The notes: generated by a model from the letters alone, not told the origin. Positions 8,763-17,571 are shown, counted from the stretch's first letter. The stretch: 64,000 nt of DNA from Betaproteobacteria bacterium (GCA_009693435.1 SHXF01000006.1:5044-69043), one strand, 5' to 3'. A program made the numbers and translations.

Positions 8763-9665
8763 ATGACAAATTCGAACCTGCAAACGTTGCTGGATCTCGC
8801 CATCGCGGGGTTGTCGCTGGGAGGAATTTACGCGCTCCTCGCCTTCGCCTTGTCGCTTACCCTGGCGACCACCCACGTGTTGAACATCGCGCATGGGTCC
8901 TTCATGGTTTTTGGCGCTGCGCTGGCGACCTTGCTTATTCGCGAGCTTTCGGTGAACTGGGTGCTTTCGGTCATCCTGGTGATCGCTGGCTTTTCCATTG
9001 TCGGCGTGATCTTCGAATTCATTGTAGTCAGGCCGCTTGCAGGGAAATCGCAGGAATTCGTCCTGAACGGTTCGATCCTGATCACCTTCGGGCTGGCGCT
9101 CGCGATGGAAGCGTTGCTGGGGTTCTACTGGGTGAGGCTCGTCGATCCGACGCCGACTTTCTCCTTGACGATCCCTTTGGGGCGAATCGACCTGTTCGGC
9201 ATTTCGATCGGATCGGGCCGGATGGTCATCCTTTTCGTCGTAACCGTGACGATCCTCCTGCTGCATTTCCTGCTGCGTGCGACGATGCTGGGAAAACTCA
9301 TCCGCGCGCTGGCTGAGAACCACGAAGGCGCGCTGATCCTCGGCGTCAATCCCCGGAGGGTATCGATCGCCATTTATGCGATCAGCTTTGCGCTGACCGC
9401 GGCTTCCGGCGTGCTGATCGTTACGGCGCTTCCTCTGGATTCTTATTCCGGGATTCTCCTCACCCTGACCGCGCTGACCGTCGTGGTGATAGGAGGGGTC
9501 GGCAGCCTCCCGGGCGCCCTGCTCGGCGGATGTATCCTCGGCGTCATCGAAGTTGCAACGGCCTATCTGCTCGGTTCGATCTGGTCGCCGGTAGTGTCGG
9601 TGCTGGCGTTTTTCCTGGTGCTGTTGCTGCGGCCGCAAGGCTTGCTCGGGACCATGGCACGATGA
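8763..9665 (+). CDS. livH: ABC transporter permease, LivH type
   Basis: The protein has 300 residues with about eight hydrophobic segments. The N-terminal GLSLGGIYALLAFALSLTLA and the NIAHGSFMVFGA loop are typical of LivH permeases. The coupling loop that contacts the ATPase is around residues 180-205 (LIRALAENHEGALILGVNPR). It forms the inner-membrane channel with LivM. Its stop codon TGA at 9663-9665 overlaps an ATG at 9662, the first of a run of tiny overlapping reading frames leading to livM. Confidence 0.88.
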   Translation: MTNSNLQTLLDLAIAGLSLGGIYALLAFALSLTLATTHVLNIAHGSFMVFGAALATLLIRELSVNWVLSVILVIAGFSIVGVIFEFIVVRPLAGKSQEFVLNGSILITFGLALAMEALLGFYWVRLVDPTPTFSLTIPLGRIDLFGISIGSGRMVILFVVTVTILLLHFLLRATMLGKLIRALAENHEGALILGVNPRRVSIAIYAISFALTAASGVLIVTALPLDSYSGILLTLTALTVVVIGGVGSLPGALLGGCILGVIEVATAYLLGSIWSPVVSVLAFFLVLLLRPQGLLGTMAR

Positions 9666-9741
9666 AACACGAACGATGAGACACGAACGATGAAACACGA
9701 ACGATGAAACACGAACGATGAGACACGAACGATGAAACACG
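9661..9741 (+). repeat. 14-bp tandem repeat forming a chain of five overlapping mini reading frames between livH and livM
   Basis: The unit GATGAAACACGAAC (AAA sometimes AGA) is repeated five times from 9661 to 9730, and a sixth partial copy is the livM start. Each unit contains an ATG, and because 14 is not a multiple of three each ATG opens a five-codon frame (MKHER or MRHER) that ends in TGA overlapping the next ATG as ATGA. Frames run 9662-9679, 9676-9693, 9690-9707, 9704-9721 and 9718-9735. The first overlaps the livH stop in the same way, and the last overlaps the livM ATG at 9732. Confidence 0.9.
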
Positions 9742-10691
9742 CCGCCGCCGCCGCCCTGCTGCTGGCCCTGGCCTTTCCCTTGCTCGGATCCCGGGACATG
9801 GTGGTTGCAGTTTATTTCACGCTGCTGTACATCACGCTTGCACTCAACTACGACCTCCTCGGCGGCCATCTGGGTTTCATGAACCTCGGACAGGGCGTGT
9901 TCTTCGGGACCGCTGCTTATGCCACCATGATTCTTGTGAAGTCCGGAATCCTGGCCGGCCTCGGACTCGCCGAGGTACCCGTCGTGGCGGTTGCCGCCGT
10001 CTTCCTGGTGGGGGTACTGGCGCTGTTGTCCGCCTATTTGCTGTTCCGTCTGCACGGCGCGTATTTCGCCATGGCGACGTTCGCGCTGGTCGTGCTTGTC
10101 AAGCAGGTGATCGAGAACCTCCCTGACCATACGGGGGGATTCAACGGCATCTACATCAGTTCGAGCTATTTCATCGACCTTTGGACGGCGTACTACTTGA
10201 TGCTCACTGTCCTTGTCTGCTCCATGGGACTGAATGTTGCCGTTGCGCGCGGCCGCCTCGGCCTCGCCGTCGCGGCCATTCGCGATAGCGAAACTGCGGC
10301 TTCTGCCGTGGGCATACGCGTGTTCCGGGTAAAGCAATGTGTCCTTGTCCTGAGCGCGATTCCGTCAGCCTGCGCCGGCGTGATATTCGCCCTGCAGGCC
10401 GGGTACATCGATGTCGCCTCAGCGCTTGGTCACGACAAGACGTTGTTCCCGGTCATCATGGCGATGATGGGAGGAACCGGGTTTCTCGCCGGTCCGATCC
10501 TGGGCGGCGTACTGATCAGGACGATAGACGTCGTTGTGAAAAACGTCCTTCACCTGGCGTTTCCGGCAATGGCGGTCTACGGTATTATCCTGCTCGGAAT
10601 AGGATTGCTCATGCCGCAGGGAATTCTAGGTCGATTCAAGCGCTCAGCGCTGCGACATCCACCACTTACAAGGGAGAAAAACGATGGCTGA
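9732..10691 (+). CDS. livM: ABC transporter permease, LivM type
   Basis: The protein has 319 residues, is strongly hydrophobic and has the LivM signature LGFMNLGQGVFFGTAAYATM and the ATPase-facing loop AAIRDSETAASAVGIRVFRVK at about residues 175-195. It pairs with LivH in the inner membrane. The start at 9732 (MKHAAAAALL) is the only ATG of the repeat that opens a long frame. It overlaps the stop of the last mini frame and has no separate strong ribosome binding site, so translation may depend on reinitiation from livH. Its 3' end overlaps the following Rid gene by eight bases. Confidence 0.88.
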   Translation: MKHAAAAALLLALAFPLLGSRDMVVAVYFTLLYITLALNYDLLGGHLGFMNLGQGVFFGTAAYATMILVKSGILAGLGLAEVPVVAVAAVFLVGVLALLSAYLLFRLHGAYFAMATFALVVLVKQVIENLPDHTGGFNGIYISSSYFIDLWTAYYLMLTVLVCSMGLNVAVARGRLGLAVAAIRDSETAASAVGIRVFRVKQCVLVLSAIPSACAGVIFALQAGYIDVASALGHDKTLFPVIMAMMGGTGFLAGPILGGVLIRTIDVVVKNVLHLAFPAMAVYGIILLGIGLLMPQGILGRFKRSALRHPPLTREKNDG

Positions 10692-11085
10692 ACGTCTCTA
10701 TATCAACCCCAAGGCGCTTCCCGATCCCCCAGGCAATTTTTCCTGGGTGACCAGGTCGGGAAACACGCTGTACCTCGCAGGCCAGGTGGGGATAGACGCA
10801 TCCGGCAAGACGATCGGGATCGGCGACGCGGAGGCACAGGTGATGCAGGCGTACCGCAACATTGAAGCCACCTTAAAGGAATTGGGCGGAAGCCTGAACA
10901 ATCTTGTCAAGGTGGTGACCTTCGTCGTGGGCAAGGAAAACATGGCGGCGGCGCGCAAGGGGCGCAAGGCCGTGGGCGACAGCGGGATGATGACGATCAA
11001 GCCGGCGAGCACGCTGGTGGTGGTTGCAGCGCTCGCCGACGATAGCTGGCTCGTCGAGGTGGACGCCATTGCGATCCTCGACTGA
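10684..11085 (+). CDS. Rid (YjgF/YER057c/UK114) family protein without the catalytic arginine
   Basis: The protein has 133 residues with the Rid fold: NTLYLAGQVGIDASGKTIG, then QVMQAYRNIEATLKELGGSL and VVTFVVGKE. Rid proteins of the RidA class hydrolyse reactive imines and enamines and need an arginine in the motif PAR(S/T). Here the place reads PASTLVVVAAL, with serine instead of arginine. It is therefore probably one of the Rid subfamilies without imine deaminase activity, whose job is often tied to the operon's own chemistry. AGGGAGA before the ATG lies inside the end of livM, so the gene is coupled to the transporter. Confidence 0.85.
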   Translation: MAERLYINPKALPDPPGNFSWVTRSGNTLYLAGQVGIDASGKTIGIGDAEAQVMQAYRNIEATLKELGGSLNNLVKVVTFVVGKENMAAARKGRKAVGDSGMMTIKPASTLVVVAALADDSWLVEVDAIAILD

Positions 11086-11156
11086 GTGCGCATTTGCCCG
11101 AACCGCGCGGGCGACACGCCACGCACCTCGGGGCGGCAATGAGGAGGTGGAGTAGA

Positions 11157-11837
11157 TTGGATACGAGAACACTATTGACCGATCTGCAATCGATGGTGTC
11201 GCCCGCGCACACGGCGCTTCTAGTGATCGACATGCAGAACGATTTCTGCGCGGACACCGGCAACACCGGCCGCGTGCTGGGCAAGGATGTCCGCGCCTGC
11301 CAGGCGGTAGTCGATCCGATTCGCCGGCTGGTGGCGTCAGCACGTCTCGCCGGAGCGATGGTGATATGGATCAAGGCTGACTATGATCCTGTTTATCTCT
11401 CGTCCCCGGTGCTTGCCAAGCTGAAGTCGAAAGGCGTGACCGAGCCCTACGCTGTTTCCGGCACATGGGGGGCGGACTTCTACGAAGTCGCCCCTGAAGC
11501 AGGGGACATGATCGTGGAGAAGCACCGGCACAGTGCCTTTACCGGCACGGAACTCGACATGATTCTCCGCGACAGAAACATTCGCACGCTGGTATTTGCC
11601 GGAGTGCAGACCCATGTATGTATCGAAACCACGTTTCGTGATGGCTTCACGCGCGGCTACTACATCGTCGTGCCCTCAGATTGCGTCGGCTCCTTCGCCG
11701 AAGACTTGCATGCTGCAACGCTCAAATGCGTCAGGCAGCACTTCGGCGAGGTCAGCACCTGTAGCGAAATCGAGGCGATCTGGGCCGCACACCCCCAATT
11801 GCAACACACGCGCGCAACGGCGGGATCCGCGCGGTGA
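11157..11837 (+). CDS. cysteine hydrolase, isochorismatase/N-carbamoylsarcosine amidase family
   Basis: The chosen TTG start gives 226 residues and has GAGGAGG at 11141-11147 at good distance; an in-frame ATG at 11139 lacks such a site. The catalytic triad of the family is visible: Asp25 in VIDMQNDF, Lys122 in VEKHRHSAF and Cys155 in THVCIETT, with the usual cis-peptide GV before QTHVC. Members cleave C-N bonds in amides such as ureidoacrylate, N-carbamoylsarcosine or maleamate. Between an importer and a Rid protein this recalls the RutB/RutC pair, but the exact amide is not known. Its stop overlaps the next start as GTGA. Confidence 0.85.
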   Translation: MDTRTLLTDLQSMVSPAHTALLVIDMQNDFCADTGNTGRVLGKDVRACQAVVDPIRRLVASARLAGAMVIWIKADYDPVYLSSPVLAKLKSKGVTEPYAVSGTWGADFYEVAPEAGDMIVEKHRHSAFTGTELDMILRDRNIRTLVFAGVQTHVCIETTFRDGFTRGYYIVVPSDCVGSFAEDLHAATLKCVRQHFGEVSTCSEIEAIWAAHPQLQHTRATAGSAR

Positions 11838-12847
11838 ATGACTACCAGATATTCGAACCTGGCGATGTGCTGCTGCAGTCCGGGATGACATATCGGAATG
11901 CGAAGCTCGCCTACAAGACGTACGGCGAGCTCAACGCCGATCGATCGAATGCGATCTTGCTTGCGACGGCCTTTACCGCACAGCACGCGGACTTTGAATG
12001 GTGGATCGGCAAGGGGCAGGCGCTGGACCCGGAACGCTATTTCATAGTCATCCCGAATCTGTTCGGCAACGGATTATCGTCCTCGCCCAGCAACGCTCCG
12101 GTGCCGTTCAACGCCGGCCGCTACCCTAATTTCACCATCTACGACAACGTCAAGCTGCAGCACCGTCTCGTCACCGAGGTCCTGCAGATTCCGCGCCTGA
12201 AGCTGGCATTGGGATGGTCAATGGGCGGACAGCAGGCGTATCACTGGGCTGCGATGTTCCCGGATGCCGTCGAATGCATGGCGGCGATCTGCGCGTCAGC
12301 CCGGACCTCACACCACAACTTCGTCTTTCTCGAGGGGGTCAAGGCGGCATTGACCGCCGATAGCGCGTACCGCGACGGATGGTTTGCGGAGCAGCCGGTA
12401 AAGGGATTGCGCGCGATGGGCCGGGTTTATGCGGGGTGGGGCTTGTCGCAGGCGTTCTACCGGGAAAAACTATGGACGGCAATGGGTGCCTCCAGCCTCG
12501 AGGATTTCCTCGTGAGCCGGTGGGAAGGGAACTACCTGCGCCGTGATGCGAACAACATCCTGGCCCATATCTGGAGCTGGCAGCACGCCGACATCAGCGC
12601 AAATCCCGAGTACGGCGGCGACCTTCATCGTGCGCTGGGCGCGATAAAGGCGCGCGCTCTGCTGATGCCCGGGGAAACGGATCTTTACTTCCCGGTCGCC
12701 GACAACGAGATCGAGGCGCGATACATGGCACATGCCGAACTTCGCCCGATTCCTTCCATCTGGGGTCATCGAGCGGGAAACAACATGTTCGATTCGAAGG
12801 ATTTCCACTACGTCGACGAAGCGCTGAAGGTGCTCCTTCAGGCGTAG
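11834..12847 (+). CDS. alpha/beta hydrolase, homoserine O-acetyltransferase (MetX)-like
   Basis: The protein has 337 residues starting at GTG 11834, overlapping the upstream stop. The MetX-type layout is clear: [34 protein letters not shown], and the nucleophile elbow GWSMGGQQ with Ser129, then the acid in PGETDLYFP and the base in WGHRAGN. True MetX makes O-acetylhomoserine. Many relatives inside catabolic operons are plain hydrolases or acyltransferases of unknown substrate, and the operon here gives no sign of methionine synthesis. An ester or amide hydrolase acting next to the cysteine hydrolase is the more likely role. Confidence 0.82.
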   Translation: MNDYQIFEPGDVLLQSGMTYRNAKLAYKTYGELNADRSNAILLATAFTAQHADFEWWIGKGQALDPERYFIVIPNLFGNGLSSSPSNAPVPFNAGRYPNFTIYDNVKLQHRLVTEVLQIPRLKLALGWSMGGQQAYHWAAMFPDAVECMAAICASARTSHHNFVFLEGVKAALTADSAYRDGWFAEQPVKGLRAMGRVYAGWGLSQAFYREKLWTAMGASSLEDFLVSRWEGNYLRRDANNILAHIWSWQHADISANPEYGGDLHRALGAIKARALLMPGETDLYFPVADNEIEARYMAHAELRPIPSIWGHRAGNNMFDSKDFHYVDEALKVLLQA

Positions 12848-12917
12848 TCAACACGACATCGCGCTACGCAAAGTCCACGACCAGACATTTCAACGCAAGA
12901 CTTTCCCGGAGGGATCC

Positions 12918-14231
12918 ATGTCCACTAGGCCGGCTCCTTTGACCGAGCCCTACGGTGCCTACAACAAGGCGGCATTGCGACTCAAGGAAGACGAGGAACT
13001 TACTCATGTCGGGCCGGGCACTCCGGGCGGCGAGTATCTTCGAAGGCACTGGCATCCTGTCGCTTTCACCTCATCGCTGAAGGACCTCCCGCTTCGTATC
13101 CGCATACTGGGCGAGGATCTGGCGCTGTTCAAGGATCTGAGTGGCCGCATCGGCCTGCTCGCGCTTCATTGCACGCATCGCGGCACTTCGCTCGAGTTCG
13201 GGGTCATCAGGGACCGCGGCATCTCTTGTTGCTACCACGGCTGGCAATTCGACATCGATGGCAGGATCATCAATATCCCCAATCAGCCGCCCGGCAGCAC
13301 CCTGAAGGACGAGATCTGCCACGGCGCCTATCCCGTACACGAGTACAAGGGGCTGGTATTCGCCTACATGGGCCCGCCGGAGAAGAAACCTGCGTTTCCG
13401 ATGCTCGACAGCTTCAACCTCGAGGGGTATCAATTGAAGCCGTGGGGCGGCTATGTATTCCCTTGCAACTGGGTGCAGGCCAAGGAAAACTGCATGGACC
13501 CGGTGCACACGCAGCATCTGCATACCATCCCGGCGTCGCGCGGTTTTACGCCGTCGTTTGGTGAGGAACCCGAGGTGGAGTTTCGCCGGGTTCCGTCGGG
13601 GACGGTATACATCGCGGCCCGCCGCATCGAAGACAACGTCTGGATCCGCATGACCAATCTGATCATGCCGAACATCCACCAGCTTGCCGCGACCTGGGAA
13701 GACGGAAAGTGCACGAAGGCAATGACCCGACCCATGCAAACAATCTGGGCAGTGCCGCTCGACGATGTCACGACCATGAATATCGGCTTCAACCACTACG
13801 GCGAGAGCGGCTCGGACGTGGCCCTGCTGGACGTGGGCGCCGATTTCGGGCAGTACTGCGACCGGCCCTATGCCGAGCGGCAGCGCGTGCCGGGCGACTA
13901 CGATGCTCAAAGCTCGATCGGGCCGATTTCCATTCATGCGTCGGAGTATCTGACCGCTACCGATAACGGCGTGGTGATGTTCAGGAACGCGCTGGCGAAT
14001 TCCATACGCGCGTGCCAGAAAGGGCAGGAGCCCGCGCCGGCCCAGTTGAATCGTGCCGGAGAAGTCATCTCCTATGCCAACAACACCATACTGCGCATTC
14101 CGAAGTCCGGCGGCGATCCCGAAGACCGGAAGATGATGCGCACTATAGGTCTGAAGGTGTTCGAAAGCCTGCCGAACCGGGATCTTGGCGAGTTGAACAA
14201 TTTCACGGAGGAAACCTCCCTCGCGCGCTAG
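12918..14231 (+). CDS. Rieske [2Fe-2S] aromatic ring-hydroxylating-type oxygenase, alpha subunit
   Basis: The protein has 437 residues. The Rieske centre is formed by Cys85-Thr-His87 and Cys104-x2-His107 (CTHRG and CCYHGWQ). The mononuclear iron site is in AKENCMDPVHTQHLHT, with the bridging Asp and two His. This is the single-component-alpha group (phthalate, phenoxybenzoate and related oxygenases) that hydroxylates rings or removes N- or O-methyl groups. No reductase or ferredoxin gene is nearby, so electrons must come from elsewhere. GGAGGG precedes the ATG. It closes the plus-strand catabolic block and meets the SDR gene tail to tail. Confidence 0.88.
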   Translation: MSTRPAPLTEPYGAYNKAALRLKEDEELTHVGPGTPGGEYLRRHWHPVAFTSSLKDLPLRIRILGEDLALFKDLSGRIGLLALHCTHRGTSLEFGVIRDRGISCCYHGWQFDIDGRIINIPNQPPGSTLKDEICHGAYPVHEYKGLVFAYMGPPEKKPAFPMLDSFNLEGYQLKPWGGYVFPCNWVQAKENCMDPVHTQHLHTIPASRGFTPSFGEEPEVEFRRVPSGTVYIAARRIEDNVWIRMTNLIMPNIHQLAATWEDGKCTKAMTRPMQTIWAVPLDDVTTMNIGFNHYGESGSDVALLDVGADFGQYCDRPYAERQRVPGDYDAQSSIGPISIHASEYLTATDNGVVMFRNALANSIRACQKGQEPAPAQLNRAGEVISYANNTILRIPKSGGDPEDRKMMRTIGLKVFESLPNRDLGELNNFTEETSLAR

Positions 14232-14292
14232 CCGTTCCGGGGACGTTTCCTGCTTCTGCAGAGTCTGGCGAGGGGTCGGCGGAACTGCGCCG

Positions 14293-15081
14293 TCAGACGG
14301 ATCTGATCATGCCGCCGTCCACCCTCAGGACGGTGCCGGTGATGTAGCTGGCCGGCGCACTGACCAGGAAAGCCGCCGCGGCCGCAAATTCCTCTACCGT
14401 CCCGTAACGGCCTGCGGGAATGGCCTGATGTGATTCCCGCACGATTTCGCTGACGGTCCGTCCCGCCCGCTTGGCGGCATGTTCGTCGATCTGGTCGACG
14501 CGAACGGTCTGGATGCGCCCCGGCACGATCAGGTTTGCCGTTACGCCGTCTCCCGCGATTTCCGATGAAAGGGACTTGTTCCAGCCGACGAGCGCGCCGC
14601 GCAGCGAATTGGAAAGCGCGAGATTGTGAATCGGCTGCACCACGCCCGATGACACGACGGTAAGAATCCGGCCCCACTTGCGTTCCCGCATTCCATTCAG
14701 GAAATAGCCGCTGATGCGAATCAGGGGCACCACCATCGCGTCGAAGTTAGTCCTCAGATCCTCGGCAGTGATCGCCACCGCGGGTTTTGCCGGCGGGCCG
14801 CCGCTGTTGTTGACGAGAATGTCGACACCGCCGACCGCTTTGTCTACCGCCGAGAGCAGGGCATCGACGGACGCCTGCTGCGACAGGTCGGCGACAATCG
14901 CCTGCGCAGGCGCGCACTGACGCGCGTTGATGCGGTCCACTGCAGCCGCCAGGGTATCCTGATGCCGTCCCACCAGAATTACGCGCGCGCCCTCGTCTGC
15001 GAGGGCTTGTGCGATGCCAAATCCCAAGCCGCGGCTTGATGACAGCACCAAAGCACGCTTGTCTTTAATTCCCAAGTCCAT
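14293..15081 (-). CDS. atypical short-chain dehydrogenase/reductase lacking the catalytic Tyr/Lys
   Basis: The protein has 262 residues (MDLGIKDKR). The nucleotide-binding region reads LVLSSSRGLGFGIAQALA in place of TGxxxGxG, and DILVNNSGGPPA is the normal NNAG region. At the catalytic position, where YxxxK is expected about 12 residues after the Ser (VVSSGVVQP), the sequence is LALSNSLRGALVGWNK, with neither Tyr nor Lys in register. The C-terminus (YITGTVLRVDGGMIRS) is normal. It may bind NAD(P) or a ketone without standard reductase chemistry. GAGGG precedes the ATG at 15081. It is transcribed after the rhodanese gene, 91 bases downstream. Confidence 0.83.
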   Translation of the reverse strand: MDLGIKDKRALVLSSSRGLGFGIAQALADEGARVILVGRHQDTLAAAVDRINARQCAPAQAIVADLSQQASVDALLSAVDKAVGGVDILVNNSGGPPAKPAVAITAEDLRTNFDAMVVPLIRISGYFLNGMRERKWGRILTVVSSGVVQPIHNLALSNSLRGALVGWNKSLSSEIAGDGVTANLIVPGRIQTVRVDQIDEHAAKRAGRTVSEIVRESHQAIPAGRYGTVEEFAAAAAFLVSAPASYITGTVLRVDGGMIRSV

Positions 15082-15172
15082 CGTAACCCTCGCTTGAATC
15101 AATCATCGGATATTCCAGGCGCATGGACCATGGAAGTCCCGGAGCGCCAGCGTAGATGCTCAATCAACCCAT

Positions 15173-16792
15173 TCAATGCCCGCGGTCGCCGGCGCTTTCC
15201 AGATTGAAGCGCAAGCTGCCGTCGCGGCTGACCTGTTCCATCAGATCTGTTTCCCATGTGAGGTAGCGGTTCAACCTGTCTTCGACGCGGCCCTGCAGTT
15301 GATCGAAAGGCTTCAGCCAGACGTCCACCGGAGGAACCGCCCAAAGCGCATTGTCCGCCTCCAGCTTTCCGCCGGCACGCAGCCACGCCGCGTTCCCGCC
15401 CGCCAGCGCCTTGGTCGGCACCCCGCTCAAACGCGCGACATCTTGCGCCGCAAGACGCGCAAGACGGCCATCCTCGCAGGTCACGACAAAGGCACCTCGC
15501 TTCCCGATTTCGGCAAGCGACTCGGCAAGCTGTGCGCGGATCGCAAAATACGATCCGGGAATATGTCCGCGCCGATAACTGCTGCTCAAGCTGAAGTCGA
15601 TGAAGGTAGGGCGCTCGTGCTCTGCCATGGCAAGCAGACGGGCCGCCGGGATTTCCTCGGCAGGCGATTCATTCCCGCCGAGCACGCGCCCGTGGCATGG
15701 CCCAGTCTCGAGCGCATCACCCAAGCCGTCGGCGAGCACATAGGTTTCGGACAGACCCATCTGCAGTAACCACGAGGCGACGACAGTCGCACGCACGCCG
15801 GTGTCGTCGACCAGAACAACGCGCGAATTCTTGACCGCGATAAATCGATCGGTCTCCTGAACCAACTGGCCGCCTTGTACCGACCGCGAACCGGACAGAT
15901 GGCCAGCGACGTATTCATCGGGTTGGCGGACATCGAAAATGTACAGCGTCCGGTCGGACTCCTCCGCCCATTTCCCGAGTGTGCTGCGGCCGATGCTCGA
16001 CACATTGAAGCGCTTGGCAAGTCGTGTGGCTGCGGCCTTCGACCATTCCAGGCTGGCTTGGGATACCGGGGGTGGGCGTCGCGCCTGCCCCTGTTCCAGC
16101 GCAAGACCCGCAAGGTGCCATCCCATCGTGCCGTTCTTTAGCGCGACGACGCGGTTCCGCACTCCGGCATTGATCAGGGATTGGGCGCCTATGATGCTGC
16201 GCGTGCGCCCACCGCAGTTGACCACGACCAGCGTGTCCGGCGAGGAAACGAGGTCGTTGATGCTATAGACGAGTTCGGCTCCAGGCACGTTGATCGCGTT
16301 CGGAATGCTGCGGGTGGCATATTCGTCCAGCGGTCTGCTGTCGCAGATCAGTACATGCTCGCCGGCATCCAGCCGTGCTTTCAATTCCGTGCTGTCGATG
16401 TGCGGCGTGGCGCAACGCGCCTCGATGAACTCGCCGAAAGCCTTGCTTGGAACATGAATGCCGGAATAGATCTCGAATCCGGCTGCTCGCCAATCGTCGG
16501 GGGAGCCGGGGAATACGGCGAGATCGCGGTAACCGAGATCCCGAAGCCTGGATGCCGCACGGGCCGTCAATTCAGCACCGCCGCAAAGAACCACCGGCGT
16601 GCTTTGATGCGGTACCAGGTCGCCGATCAGCAACTCCATCCGGCTGAGCGGTATCGATGCCGCCGACAGCAAATGGGCCTCCGAAAATCGCCCTTCCTCG
16701 CGAACGTCAACCAACACCCACTCGGAAGTACTCCCGAGGCGGGCGCGCAACGCCTCGGGGGAGACGCCGGCTGAAATCACCGACTCGCTCAC
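15173..16792 (-). CDS. four-domain rhodanese-like sulfurtransferase
   Basis: With the GTG start at 16792, which overlaps the upstream stop as GTGA, the protein has 539 residues made of four rhodanese repeats. The active-site loops are LCGGAELTA (Cys70), NCGGRTRS (Cys193), a third repeat around residue 320 where the Cys is replaced (LVDDTGVRAT), and TCEDGRLAR (Cys, about 445). DVREEGRFSEAHL, DSRPLDEYATRSIPNAINV and DVRQPDEYVAGHLSGS mark the repeat starts. It would carry sulfur as a persulfide or handle thiosulfate or thiols. Co-operonic cysteine dioxygenase-like and nearby cupin genes suggest handling of an organic sulfur compound. A longer frame upstream is not used because it would lie wholly in the previous gene. 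Confidence 0.87.
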   Translation of the reverse strand: MSESVISAGVSPEALRARLGSTSEWVLVDVREEGRFSEAHLLSAASIPLSRMELLIGDLVPHQSTPVVLCGGAELTARAASRLRDLGYRDLAVFPGSPDDWRAAGFEIYSGIHVPSKAFGEFIEARCATPHIDSTELKARLDAGEHVLICDSRPLDEYATRSIPNAINVPGAELVYSINDLVSSPDTLVVVNCGGRTRSIIGAQSLINAGVRNRVVALKNGTMGWHLAGLALEQGQARRPPPVSQASLEWSKAAATRLAKRFNVSSIGRSTLGKWAEESDRTLYIFDVRQPDEYVAGHLSGSRSVQGGQLVQETDRFIAVKNSRVVLVDDTGVRATVVASWLLQMGLSETYVLADGLGDALETGPCHGRVLGGNESPAEEIPAARLLAMAEHERPTFIDFSLSSSYRRGHIPGSYFAIRAQLAESLAEIGKRGAFVVTCEDGRLARLAAQDVARLSGVPTKALAGGNAAWLRAGGKLEADNALWAVPPVDVWLKPFDQLQGRVEDRLNRYLTWETDLMEQVSRDGSLRFNLESAGDRGH

Positions 16793-17403
16793 GGAACCGC
16801 GCGAATATCGCGATGCGGGGGGTAGACGGTGTACGTCCCCTTTTCCATGTTGAAACCGATGCGCCCGGCGAGCTGCTCCAGCGCGAGCCCGTATATGTGC
16901 AGGTGAAGGATAGGCTCGCTCTCGACCACGTGAATGGAATGTATGTCGGTCGGGCTGAAGCAAATACCCGACGCGGGGACAACATTCACCTCCCTCACTT
17001 GATTAACCTTGCCAATTCCAGGGGCCTTGCCGTCATCGACCCGCTCGTATAACCGGTTCAGCTCCGACCCGCGCACGCCCGCGATTACGGCCCAGGTTGT
17101 GTGGTTGTGAGGCGGGCTGTGCTTGCCAGTATGCGAAACGTTGGCGTAAAGCGCATAACGGTGGTCCGCATCTTCGGAAATCCGGTACAGGCAGTTCTCC
17201 GTCCCGGTGCTCCGGTCCGGCAGAGGAAAATCATCCAATGTGAATAGTTCCCGCTGCCCGGCGAGTTTGCACATGACGACCTTGATCTCTTCCAGTGCCT
17301 GAGATCCCTCGCCGCGCGCCGCTACGATCGCGCGGACCTTCGCGATCGCATCGGCGACCGCGCGATTGCGGGCTTCCCGAACTGGAATAGCGTCTTCACT
17401 CAT
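16789..17403 (-). CDS. cysteine dioxygenase-like cupin protein
   Basis: The protein has 204 residues from the ATG at 17403, which has GGGAG eight bases ahead; a GTG nine bases upstream is possible. The cupin metal site is HTGKHSPPHNHTTWAV (His-x-His with a later Glu or Gly) and a second His in SIHVVESEPILHLHIYG, as in thiol dioxygenases of the cysteine/3-mercaptopropionate family. Such enzymes use iron and oxygen to turn a thiol into a sulfinate. It leads an operon with the multi-rhodanese gene (4-base overlap) and is divergent from two further cupins. The true thiol is not known. Confidence 0.83.
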   Translation of the reverse strand: MSEDAIPVREARNRAVADAIAKVRAIVAARGEGSQALEEIKVVMCKLAGQRELFTLDDFPLPDRSTGTENCLYRISEDADHRYALYANVSHTGKHSPPHNHTTWAVIAGVRGSELNRLYERVDDGKAPGIGKVNQVREVNVVPASGICFSPTDIHSIHVVESEPILHLHIYGLALEQLAGRIGFNMEKGTYTVYPPHRDIRAVP

Positions 17404-17439
17404 TTCTCGCACTCCCGTGTTAATCAGCCTCTCAGCCGT

Positions 17440-17489
17440 TCTATTCGGAGTTGATCAAGGTGCAACAAAGTCTCATGTCAAGATATAAT
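17440..17489. promoter_or_regulatory. divergent promoter region with an element shared with the glnT promoter
   Basis: TATAAT at 17484-17489 is a perfect -10 box for the plus-strand cupin operon, but no -35 box lies at the right distance, as in activator-dependent promoters. The element CTATTCGGAGTTGATCAAG at 17441-17459 is nearly the same as 1039-1055 in front of glnT. On the minus strand TTGACA (complement of 17476-17481) could be the -35 of the cysteine-dioxygenase-like gene. The TTGATCAA core at 17451-17458 is a palindrome. Confidence 0.5.
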
Positions 17490-17571
17490 AATTCCCCGAT
17501 CGGAGCAAGGTTTTCAAGGCGTCCGGGATCAAGTTGGCGTGGAATGATCGTCGCATGAGAGGGGAATGGTG

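Noticed and set aside
9661..9741. The repeat between livH and livM as a CRISPR or as an assembly error
   Set aside because: No spacers exist, so it is not CRISPR. An assembly error is possible but the A/G variation between units argues for real copies.
8259..10337. A 692-codon minus-strand frame across livF, livH and livM
   Set aside because: Residues are mostly Gln/Arg/His/Glu without any fold pattern, while the plus strand has well-conserved transporter genes.
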